A stretch of 13,234 bases of DNA from JBFLXN01 sp040755715 [NCBI: Candidatus Edwardsbacteria bacterium] (GTDB lineage: Bacteria; Edwardsbacteria; AC1; JBFLXN01). The stretch is taken from assembly GCA_040755715.1 (NCBI GenBank), contig JBFLXN010000068.1, positions 1 to 13,234 of the forward strand, read 5' to 3'. Each line of letters starts with the position of its first letter. Within the stretch, counting starts at the first letter, position 1. A program made the translations under genes and the position numbers. This document shows positions 9,101 to 13,234 of the stretch, one piece after another. The notes beneath the pieces were generated by a model. It searched no databases. It was not told the origin of the DNA and saw nothing but the letters and a program-made list of their open reading frames with translations.

Positions 9101-9646
9101 GATTCTCATCTTAGTGGGAAAAAAGTGGAACTGAAGAATATCTCGGATAAAAAATGCTATTACCACTTGATTGCTGAAGGCACCCCGCTGGAGAAACATC
9201 AGTCCAACAATTTTAACGGACTTGAAATCACCAGAAAATATTTAGATGAAAACGGAAAGCCTTTAAACCTTTCCAGCGTGGTTCAAGGACAGATGGTAAT
9301 AGCCACCATCAATGTTAAGTCGCAAAGAGAAGCAATTCATAATTTAGTGATTGTGGACCTCCTGCCGGCTGGGTTTGAGGTGGAGAATCCGAGACTGGCC
9401 TCCAGAGGAAATATTAGATTTCAGCCGGAAATCAGCCTGTATCCGATTTATCAGGATATCCGGGACGACAGGCTCTTGATATTTTTAGATCAGCTATCCG
9501 GTTCACAGAGTTTCTCTTATGTGTTAAGAGCAGTAACGCCGGGAAGGTTCACCATTCCCAATATTTACGGCGAGGCGATGTATGACCCGGATATCAAAGG
9601 GGAGGAATTTGAAAAGAATTATCTGGTGATTGTGCCGAGTAATTAG
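3116..9646 (+). CDS. Alpha-2-macroglobulin, YfhM type, with polytopic N-terminal membrane domain
   Basis: Bacterial alpha-2-macroglobulins trap attacking proteases: a bait region is cut and an internal thioester binds the protease covalently. Residues 1 to about 395 hold about eleven hydrophobic segments (near 11-28, 46-60, 70-93, 98-118, 142-163, 168-190, 205-225, 240-256, 265-285, 293-315, 371-392); an odd number would put the rest in the periplasm. Then come Ig-like MG domains (from 404, TFSKPVKL), VYRPGE at 955-960, an A2M_N_2-like part (about 1402-1456, VDQGILQITNF), a probable bait stretch near 1475-1515, the A2M core (about 1530-1574, FNGEVRVMALAVS, PRFLGPGD), thioester PYGCIEQ with Cys1717 and Gln1720, and a final domain ending MYDPDIKG. 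E. coli YfhM has about 1650 residues and is a lipoprotein; no lipobox is seen here. An acidic Glu/Gly/Tyr tract lies at about 808-830. pbpC follows, as in yfhM-pbpC loci. Confidence 0.9.
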   Translation: MMKRIAEILRGPYFITLLMVLIFGSFLKFNTWSFSVKLLQSFYSHWWIFIFGLALLITLIRKFVLRTEARFFTVLLTFFVSDLVFFQSKLFFVRAKPTLYFVMVYLFAASFYTGICLGALKQWFRIIVEKLKQVSLLRRPLIRFLIYLLFGGILFGLFILVSAASTDKYILIFLLALLFIASVFFDILIRLLIKLSDRLKIGYLRKPLFLLFIYLISLAALVVILKPKVSGLITEFYNRYWMPIVLLSPVIVMLFKKVKKNKKENYFTGVIVYFFGYVIFRLINRWLKSNLAENLAVSAILYLGTIIYFYFTEIGTNLSQIIAKLLLVIKEKIIPRVVGTKNTLVSVASAVRTKSSSVGQVIFPKIIAHRGKIIIFLVLIALVIAGLKIASVVARQFYVTVMEFSPQGEVPPKTIIRLTFSKPVKLTVDDISKLDCFNITPPIEGEYRIEGERTIVFIPREELKPSTLYQVRLNSKNLKSFKKKITSGDKIEFHTELFKVADVRMFYLYDLANNEEKMIMGEINFNYPVELERLKEKVEVFCELKPVEIEFEKSYVPTRFYFKTGLVQRAKKKQTIRFIVRKDLACINGTTPLTREVERILSLPAKMKFQVSQIKLWHEPGNTMITILFNMPVSKEQVSKFVSIKPQIPVTIETEYCYAVLRGDFKPNIEYSVTVNQGLLSKSGEILEEKRVQSIVITDLPPKVEFAHNGRILPLEGEMNIAVKTMNLDNVQVTIRKIFRNNLIQFLNSGESPNYNISSEVYSGSYTVKGGQINEELLQYINLRKFHHAPYKGLFSVELQARGVNNNSYERDYGEEGEYEGEGEYYGYTTHGQTRRWFLCTEIGLMAKKSGDDLIVYALSLKDLSPKPNTKVKLISQSNQVIDEGLTGEDGKIIFINWEKNSFGFNPYVLVAEKDDDFSFLKFNSSMLNQHQFQIGGTPYSDKGMEAFLSPERGVYRPGEKAYITAIVRNKDFSTPPVLPARIIVQDPQGGEFARFEKKWNDNGMMSFEVNFPTQSLTGEYQITLVRIDKDETIGRTSVKVEEFIPDKLKVEVVPERETMEAGNLLVFSVIGKQMFGPPAAGNKVNTVVQFLPRIFSHPNFGEYKFSDPSRSFEEETQRLGEAVLDATGTKKYEVGVPRLKPPSALLAYIYAEVYDSGGRAVSAVTTVPINNYPYYLGIKVQKEPFYKTGQEIKIDYVAINSQGKLQDIKNVQLLVKRKIWYSIFRQGSWGRSGFQSSTYEEVVIQKVVNIRGKGEFSFVPEMAGEYYIYLGNEDGMRTGMVLNVVGTGYQAWGLESPEKLEISLDKKVYDAGDNAVINIRAPFTGKLFLSIEREKVYYTEIVELKEKTVQINIPVKSEYLPNVYVTGMLVRQPGNGNENFPMVSFGIVPLEVNKSPQKISITPICKDKVDSKDGIDVTVKLDNFEPKTNVVLIAVDQGILQITNFQTPDPLQFFYRKNSLTTQTYSIMDMILPDIKTKMFAVGGDYGEFTRRHLNPVAAKRPKSLAQYSGILTPDQNGEVKYHFNTSNFNGEVRVMALAVSGDKFGSIAKQVTVVDPIVLVPNFPRFLGPGDQFEIPVQVYNNTGKSGNFTIAIEASGPVDLSGDKEKKVFLRHKAENKLVFTAQARYDAGVAKFKVIARGVDKEAVNQAEVSVRPYTHLESTVKLGELNSEQSVKINIPAGFIPYGQRIRFTLSSNPLIQYLQSLEYLITYPYGCIEQITSKIFPLLYFKELGYATGMFAEKANAVDLFVQEGIGKIEDMQLSDGTFALWPGGSFCGRWLNLYVCHFLIEAQKMGYKINPEMMSKVLSYLNSLNVIPQAQGRLDRRSQNLPREIDVYALYVKTLSGSLDKELMAFLLQNKLNSLGEVDRALLSLCYSEIGDKATALRVLKPDFKSLFQYREQYGSFNSPIRNTAMYLLALASSETPTSAKINEIIRYLGENMRDGHFGNTQEDAWVFISLGKAVQALEHGINVQMNVDEKPYKTITGKTEIVSDSHLSGKKVELKNISDKKCYYHLIAEGTPLEKHQSNNFNGLEITRKYLDENGKPLNLSSVVQGQMVIATINVKSQREAIHNLVIVDLLPAGFEVENPRLASRGNIRFQPEISLYPIYQDIRDDRLLIFLDQLSGSQSFSYVLRAVTPGRFTIPNIYGEAMYDPDIKGEEFEKNYLVIVPSN

Positions 9647-9810
9647 TTCTTCCTGAAAAACCCTATCTTCTAGCACAAACAGCACAGAAAATTCAATTCA
9701 AAATTAGCAGTGCAAAGCTATCATTTTAAAATGGTAATTACTAATTTTACATTTTGCAATGAAGTTGTGTCCTGCATTAAGGAACAATAGGCAGGAGAAG
9801 GGACGAAATT
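9647..9810. other. Intergenic spacer with AT-rich inverted repeats
   Basis: No gene is seen. AAAATTAG (9700-9707) and CTAATTTT (9741-9748) flank the 12-bp palindrome CATTTTAAAATG (9722-9733), so the segment can fold. TCCTGC/GCAGGA makes a further short pairing near 9770-9796. No convincing terminator closes the macroglobulin gene. Confidence 0.5.
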
Positions 9811-9821
9811 AATCTCTAGCC

Positions 9822-9837
9822 CAGCCGTTCACGGCTG
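9822..9837. repeat. Left-end hairpin of the tnpA unit
   Basis: CAGCCGT-TC-ACGGCTG, a 7-bp stem preceded by CTAG-CC. It abuts the 46-bp palindrome without a gap and resembles the hairpin at 9888-9901 in its CGTTYACG centre. Confidence 0.75.
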
Positions 9838-9883
9838 ACCTCTCCCTCTATCCCTCTCCCAGTGGGAGAGGGAAGGGTGAGGT
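9838..9883 (+). repeat. 46-bp palindromic element, intergenic copy
   Basis: Same element and orientation as 2526-2571, 45 of 46 bases identical. Outer arms ACCTCTCCCT/AGGGTGAGGT enclose the CCCTCTCCC/GGGAGAGGG stem. It lies between two hairpins at the left end of the tnpA unit. Confidence 0.9.
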
Positions 9884-9884
9884 G

Positions 9885-9901
9885 GTAGGGCGTTTACGCC
9901 C
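9885..9901 (+). repeat. GTAG-led REP-like hairpin
   Basis: GTAG (9885-9888) is followed by GGGCGT-TT-ACGCCC (9888-9901). In enterobacterial REP sequences a GTAG or GGAG tetranucleotide stands 5' of the hairpin and is recognised by the RAYT transposase; the same layout is seen here 30 bases upstream of tnpA. Confidence 0.6.
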
Positions 9902-9930
9902 TTATAAAGACAGAAATTGTTATTTTTGAT

Positions 9931-10362
9931 ATGTCTCATACCTATCATAAAGTTTGGATTCATCTAATCTGGACTACAAAAGAGAGATTTCCATATCTTA
10001 ACAAAGAGATTAAAAACGATGTCATCTTTCATATCAAAGAAAAAGGTGGTAATGAAGGAATTCATGTTGATACCATCAATGGTGTAGCAGAATATATCCA
10101 TTGTTTGATAGAATTGGATGTAAAACAAAATATTTCCAATGTGGCTAACCAACTTAAAGGCGAATCATCTCATTGGATTAACCAGCAAAAATTGACGAAA
10201 TCTCATTTTGCCTGGCAGGAAGGCTATAGTGCTTTTTCCATAGGGGAATCGCAGGTAACAAAGGTAAGAGAATATATTCGCCATCAAGAAGAACATCATC
10301 AGAAGATGAGCTTTCAAGAGGAAATGAATAGATTTTTAAAAGCTTACAATTTGAATTCCTAA
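9931..10362 (+). CDS. tnpA: IS200/IS605-type TnpA (Y1 transposase), altered HUH motif
   Basis: 143 residues, the usual length of a single-domain Y1 transposase, which cuts and joins single-stranded DNA at hairpins. Family signs: the opening HTYHKVWIHLIWTTKER, KGESSHWIN (about 73-81), FAWQEGYSAFSI, and the C-terminal REYIRHQEEHH with the presumed nucleophile Tyr115. The metal-binding HUH motif, normally DHxHC in close relatives, reads E54-Y55-I56-H57-C58: the first His is Tyr (TAT, one base from CAT). The frame is otherwise intact. No clear ribosome binding site precedes the ATG. The protein is probably impaired or inactive, unless Tyr is tolerated in this lineage. No tnpB is present. Confidence 0.85.
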   Translation: MSHTYHKVWIHLIWTTKERFPYLNKEIKNDVIFHIKEKGGNEGIHVDTINGVAEYIHCLIELDVKQNISNVANQLKGESSHWINQQKLTKSHFAWQEGYSAFSIGESQVTKVREYIRHQEEHHQKMSFQEEMNRFLKAYNLNS

Positions 10363-10379
10363 AGGCCATGAATGGCCTT
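10362..10379. repeat. Hairpin overlapping the tnpA stop codon
   Basis: AAGGCCAT-GA-ATGGCCTT, a perfect 8-bp stem starting at the last base of the TAA stop. A second stem AACAATA/TATTGTT (10382-10405) follows. Together they may act as transposition end structures or slow transcription. Confidence 0.7.
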
Positions 10380-10407
10380 AAAACAATATTCATCGCTTTA
10401 TTGTTCT

Positions 10408-10423
10408 CCCCGATAAATCGGGG
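10408..10423. repeat. Right-end REP-like hairpin of the tnpA unit
   Basis: CCCCGAT-AA-ATCGGGG, immediately followed by the right inverted repeat GGGCTAGAGATT (sharing G10423). On the minus strand it reads CTAG then CCCCCCGAT and its complement, the same layout as the palindromes at 13069 and 13177. Confidence 0.75.
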
Positions 10424-10523
10424 GGCTAGAGATTTTTATCCACTTGATCGGGAGAAGACCCGAAATGAATAAGCGACACAGAATAATTCTGGCCATCTTG
10501 CAGTATCCGAATTTCAATAATTA

Positions 10524-10620
10524 CCACGAATTAACACGAATAGACATAAAATCTCCCTTTCTCCGTTTTTTAGAGAGAATGGGGAGGATTCCACTAGTGT
10601 TCATTCGTGTGCATTCGTGG
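10524..10620. repeat. 97-bp inverted repeat over the pbpC start region
   Basis: Arms CCACGAATTAACACGAAT (10524-10541) and ATTCGTGTGCATTCGTGG (10603-10620) pair at 16 of 18 positions. Inside, ATCTCCCTTTCTC (10551-10563) can pair, with bulges, with GAGAGAATGGGGAGGAT (10573-10589). The fold would cover the ribosome binding site, and the right arm begins just after the GTG start. It could be an inserted repeat or an RNA control element. Confidence 0.75.
10581..10588 (+). promoter_or_regulatory. Ribosome binding site favouring the GTG 10597 start of pbpC
   Basis: GGGGAGGA stands 8 bases before GTG 10597, an ideal spacing. The alternative ATG at 10465 has only GGGAGA (10449-10454) 10 bases upstream, and ATG 10579 has GAGAGA directly adjacent, which is too close. 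Confidence 0.6.
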
Positions 10621-12960
10621 TTTATCTTAGTCCTAGCCCTTGGGTGGCTGGGGTATCATATCTTGATGTCTCTCTCACTGCTCGTCTTTCCGCTTCCGAT
10701 GGATGTCTTGGAGCAAGGCTATTCTACAGTCCATCTGGCCAGCAATGAAGAACTTCTAAGAATATCTTTGTCGCCCTCAGGAAAATACCGAATAAAGTTA
10801 AGACTTGAAGATTTTTCAGAGTATCTTAGTAAAGGATTTATTATCTACGAAGATAATTATTTTTATTATCACCCGGGGGTTAATCCGTTTGCCCTCATCC
10901 GAGCCTTGGTGACAAATATCCGGAAGGGAAAGATAGTTTCCGGCGGGTCTACCATCACTATGCAGGTTGCCAAACTGATGGAACCGAAGGAACGAACAGC
11001 AAAATCAAAAATAATTGAAATATTCAGAGCCTTGCAGTTAGAGGAGAAATATTCCAAAAAAGAGATTTTGGAAATCTACCTGAATCTTGTCCCTATGGGC
11101 GGTAATATTGAAGGCACAGGAGCAGCCGCTTATCTCTATTTTGGCAAGCCGGCAAAATATCTATCTTTAGCCGAAAGTGCTTTGCTGATTGGCCTCCCCA
11201 AATCACCTAATCGGTATAGGCCGGATAGAGCTGTTGAAAGGGCTGAAAAACAACGCAACCTGGTGCTGAATAAAATCGCCACCAAGCTTAAGGTGCAGAC
11301 AGAATTAGTCCAGACAGCAAAGAATTTGAAAATTCCCCAGCAGAGATTTAAAAATAGTTATGAAACACCGTCATTGATTGTCCGCACGCAAGCTATAGGC
11401 CCCAAGTTCGTCAAAAGATATTCAATAGACATGGCGTTACAAAGATATTGCGAGCAGTCGCTGGCAAAGGCGGTTGATAAATTCAAAATCAACGGCTGTC
11501 ACAATGGAGCCGTCATAGTTTTAGACAACCATACTATGGAAGTTCTGGTCTATGTGGGATCGGTGAATTTCTATGATTCTATTTATGGTGGACAAATAAA
11601 CTGCGCCAATATCAAACGCTCGCCCGGTTCTCTGCTTAAACCGTTTTTGTATGCGGTGGGGATGGAAAGGGGATTGGTCACGCCCAAGAAAATATTGTTT
11701 GATATTGAAAGAAACTATCAGGGATATAATCCCATCAACTTCAATCGGAAATTTTTGGGCCCGGTTACGGCAGAAGATGCTCTCATAGGTTCTATGAATG
11801 TGCCGGCGGTAAATTTAGAATATGAATTGGGCAAGGATGGATTGTCTTCCTTCATTAGGGAAACGCATCTTAGCGATGAGAAAAGAATAAAGATTGACGC
11901 TGGGCTTTCCTTGGTTTTGGGCGCTTACCCGATGACCTTGGAAGAATTGGTTAAATTATATGCCTGCCTAGCTAACGGGGGAAAATTGAGGGAGATAAGG
12001 TTTTTTAAAGATGACTGTGGTAGAAATGAAGGTTTTTCTGTGCTTACCCCCGAGGCTTGTTTTATCATTACTACTATGCTTTCAGAAATAGAGCGTCCAG
12101 ACCTTCCTCAATGCTGGGAATTCACCAATAATCGTGGCAGAATCGCCTTTAAAACCGGAACCTCGTTTGGACTAAGAGATGCCTGGTGCATTGGATATAA
12201 CCCCGATTACACCGTCGGCGTCTGGGTTGGCAATGTTGATTGCAAGGGCTCCGATGTTCTGGTGGGAATAAAGGCCGCCGCTCCTATTACCGTAGATATC
12301 TTAAATCATCTCACCCGATATAAAGATTCCTGGTTTAAAAGGCCGGACAAGGTTCAACAAAGAGAAGTTTGTGCGATAAGTGGAGAGGTAGCCGGTCCTT
12401 ATTGCCACAGAACAGTGTGGGATTATTACATCCCCGGCATCAGCAGCAATAAAATATGTGCGGTACATAAGCAAATACATCTCAGAAAATCAGACGGACT
12501 GGAAGTCTGCCGTTTCTGCATGAACCAAAGCGCGGACAAGTATTATTCAAAAGTGGTAGAGGTTTGGCCACCGGAGGTGGCTAATTATCTAAGGGCTTCA
12601 GGCAGAAAAATAGAAAAAATCCCCAGACATAATCCTGAATGCAATACTATAAACATCTGTGGCGGGTTAAAGATAAAGAGTCCACTTTCTGGTGGATACT
12701 ATGCCTTAAACGAAAGACTTGATAGCCAGGAACAGAAGATTTTACTACAAGCAGAAAGCGATACTGATTGCGAGCCGATTTACTGGTTTCTGGATGATAA
12801 GTTCATTTATCAGGGTTCACCAGACCAAACATTTTATATTAAGCCAGTCCCTGGAGAACACACTGTTACGATAATAGACTCAAGGGGCAGAAATGAAGAG
12901 GTGACATTTGTAGTTCATAAAAGATTGTTCCCAAACATAAATGCCTGGACTACGGATTAA
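10597..12960 (+). CDS. pbpC: Penicillin-binding protein 1C (bifunctional glycosyltransferase/transpeptidase)
   Basis: PBP1C polymerises lipid II and has a transpeptidase domain; it is anchored in the inner membrane facing the periplasm. With GTG 10597 it has 787 residues (E. coli about 770), a membrane segment at about 7-30 and then FPLP, which lines up with the E. coli N-terminus. The frame is open further upstream (ATG 10579, ATG 10465, TTG 10444; up to 838 aa), but the extra 51 residues are partly coded by an inverted repeat. GT51 motifs: E85-D86 with H92 (EDNYFYYHPG), GGSTITMQ (116-123), EILEIYLN. Transpeptidase motifs: S345-L-L-K348, S399-M-N401, K519-T-G. A Cys-rich linker (from C592) and the PBP1C-specific C-terminal domain (about 689-780) complete it. 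All catalytic motifs are intact. It pairs functionally with the macroglobulin upstream. Confidence 0.93.
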   Translation: MFIRVHSWFILVLALGWLGYHILMSLSLLVFPLPMDVLEQGYSTVHLASNEELLRISLSPSGKYRIKLRLEDFSEYLSKGFIIYEDNYFYYHPGVNPFALIRALVTNIRKGKIVSGGSTITMQVAKLMEPKERTAKSKIIEIFRALQLEEKYSKKEILEIYLNLVPMGGNIEGTGAAAYLYFGKPAKYLSLAESALLIGLPKSPNRYRPDRAVERAEKQRNLVLNKIATKLKVQTELVQTAKNLKIPQQRFKNSYETPSLIVRTQAIGPKFVKRYSIDMALQRYCEQSLAKAVDKFKINGCHNGAVIVLDNHTMEVLVYVGSVNFYDSIYGGQINCANIKRSPGSLLKPFLYAVGMERGLVTPKKILFDIERNYQGYNPINFNRKFLGPVTAEDALIGSMNVPAVNLEYELGKDGLSSFIRETHLSDEKRIKIDAGLSLVLGAYPMTLEELVKLYACLANGGKLREIRFFKDDCGRNEGFSVLTPEACFIITTMLSEIERPDLPQCWEFTNNRGRIAFKTGTSFGLRDAWCIGYNPDYTVGVWVGNVDCKGSDVLVGIKAAAPITVDILNHLTRYKDSWFKRPDKVQQREVCAISGEVAGPYCHRTVWDYYIPGISSNKICAVHKQIHLRKSDGLEVCRFCMNQSADKYYSKVVEVWPPEVANYLRASGRKIEKIPRHNPECNTINICGGLKIKSPLSGGYYALNERLDSQEQKILLQAESDTDCEPIYWFLDDKFIYQGSPDQTFYIKPVPGEHTVTIIDSRGRNEEVTFVVHKRLFPNINAWTTD

Positions 12961-13034
12961 ATTTTGTGACTCCTATTGGGTACTATATATGGGTCCCTAG
13001 TGCTATGTCGCATTAATTTTTGACAGGATGAGGC

Positions 13035-13063
13035 CTTTATTTTTAGGAAATAAGTTGTTTTTT
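13035..13063 (+). terminator. Possible weak AT-rich terminator after pbpC
   Basis: CTTTATTT (13035-13042) and AAATAAG (13048-13054) can pair with one bulged T around loop TTAGG, followed by TTGTTTTTT. The stem is AT-only apart from one pair, so termination may be leaky. It lies 75 bases after the pbpC stop. Confidence 0.4.
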
Positions 13064-13068
13064 AATAG

Positions 13069-13088
13069 CCCCGACCTTTAGGTCGGGG
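13069..13088 (+). repeat. REP-like palindrome, ATAG-led
   Basis: CCCCGACCT-TT-AGGTCGGGG, a perfect 9-bp stem preceded by ATAG (13065-13068). It pairs in opposite orientation with the GTAG-led copy at 13177-13200. Confidence 0.8.
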
Positions 13089-13099
13089 TTGAAAGAGAC

Positions 13100-13166
13100 C
13101 CACTCCCCCCCTGTTTCCCCCTCTCCCCGACAAAGTCGGGGAGAGGGGGACAGAAGGGGGTGAGGG
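13100..13166. repeat. Large G/C-rich palindrome with nested REP-like core
   Basis: The inner stem CCCCCTCTCCCCGAC (13117-13131) and GTCGGGGAGAGGGGG (13135-13149) gives 15 perfect pairs around an AAA loop. Outer arms (CACTCCCCCCC-CTGT and ACAG-AAGGGGGTGAG) add imperfect pairing. The outer part resembles the arms of the 46-bp element (…CCCTCTCCC, AAGGGTGAGG), while the core CCCCGAC/GTCGGGG resembles the neighbouring REP-like palindromes. Confidence 0.8.
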
Positions 13167-13176
13167 TTTTAGTTTT

Positions 13177-13200
13177 CCCCGACATAAATGTCGGGGCTAC
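13177..13200 (-). repeat. REP-like palindrome, GTAG-led on the minus strand
   Basis: CCCCGACAT-AA-ATGTCGGGG followed by CTAC; on the minus strand this is GTAG directly before a 9-bp hairpin. It is homologous to the reverse of 13069-13088, giving a BIME-like pair of inverted REPs. A bare TTGACA at 13229-13234 could be a -35 box for a gene outside the window, but the -10 region is not visible. Confidence 0.75.
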
Positions 13201-13234
13201 TCATATTTCGACATTAGGTCTTTTTTTCTTGACA

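Larger units (their letters stand above)
9811..10434. mobile_element. IS200-like/RAYT-like tnpA unit bounded by 12-bp inverted repeats
   Basis: AATCTCTAGCCC (9811-9822) recurs as its exact reverse complement GGGCTAGAGATT (10423-10434), enclosing 624 bp. In order it holds a hairpin (9822-9837), the 46-bp palindrome (9838-9883), a GTAG-led hairpin (9885-9901), tnpA (9931-10362), a hairpin overlapping the tnpA stop (10362-10379) and a CCCCGAT hairpin (10408-10423). IS200/IS605 elements end in hairpins rather than classical inverted repeats, and RAYT genes are typically flanked by inverted REPs; this layout fits the latter. The unit separates the macroglobulin gene from pbpC. The exact borders are inferred from the inverted repeat. 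Confidence 0.65.

Noticed and set aside
13020-13048. TTGACA at 13020-13025 as a promoter
   Set aside because: No acceptable -10 box at 16-18 bases and no gene start follows within the window; a matching bare TTGACA at 13229 is cut by the window end.

Overview
The window is about 13.2 kb of bacterial DNA of moderate GC with standard-code genes, all on the + strand. A secreted repeat protein ending in a C-terminal (Por/type IX-like) sorting domain with the 'YQNAPNPF' opening points to an FCB-group or allied candidate phylum (WOR-3/Stahlbacteria, Cloacimonetes and similar). That is inference from protein style; there is no rRNA or marker gene to settle it. No tRNA, rRNA or CRISPR array was seen.

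Layout: (1) 1-2687, the 3' part of a large surface-protein gene with 13 near-identical 52-53-residue repeats and a sorting domain, closed by a strong terminator. (2) 2688-3115, a gene-free stretch with the terminator, a highly structured MITE-like segment bounded by 13-bp inverted repeats, and a candidate promoter. (3) 3116-9646, a giant alpha-2-macroglobulin (2176 aa) with an intact thioester motif and an unusual polytopic membrane domain at its N-terminus. (4) 9811-10434, an IS200-like tnpA unit bounded by 12-bp inverted repeats and rich in hairpins. (5) 10597-12960 (longer frame from 10444), pbpC, a bifunctional penicillin-binding protein 1C. (6) 12961-13234, a weak terminator and a cluster of REP-like palindromes.

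The macroglobulin and pbpC form the well-known yfhM-pbpC pair: a periplasmic protease trap next to an enzyme thought to repair peptidoglycan. Here the pair is separated by the tnpA unit.

The most notable feature is the load of small palindromic and short tandem repeats, several of them inside genes without breaking the frame. A 46-bp palindrome in the sorting domain is 45/46 identical to one beside tnpA. A second C-rich element in the same domain has an intergenic twin at 27/28. Three tracts of 7-bp tandem repeats lie in the same gene. A 97-bp inverted repeat wraps the probable ribosome binding site and start of pbpC. Together with the tnpA unit and GTAG-led hairpins this looks like a REP/RAYT-type repeat-dispersal system that also reshapes proteins.
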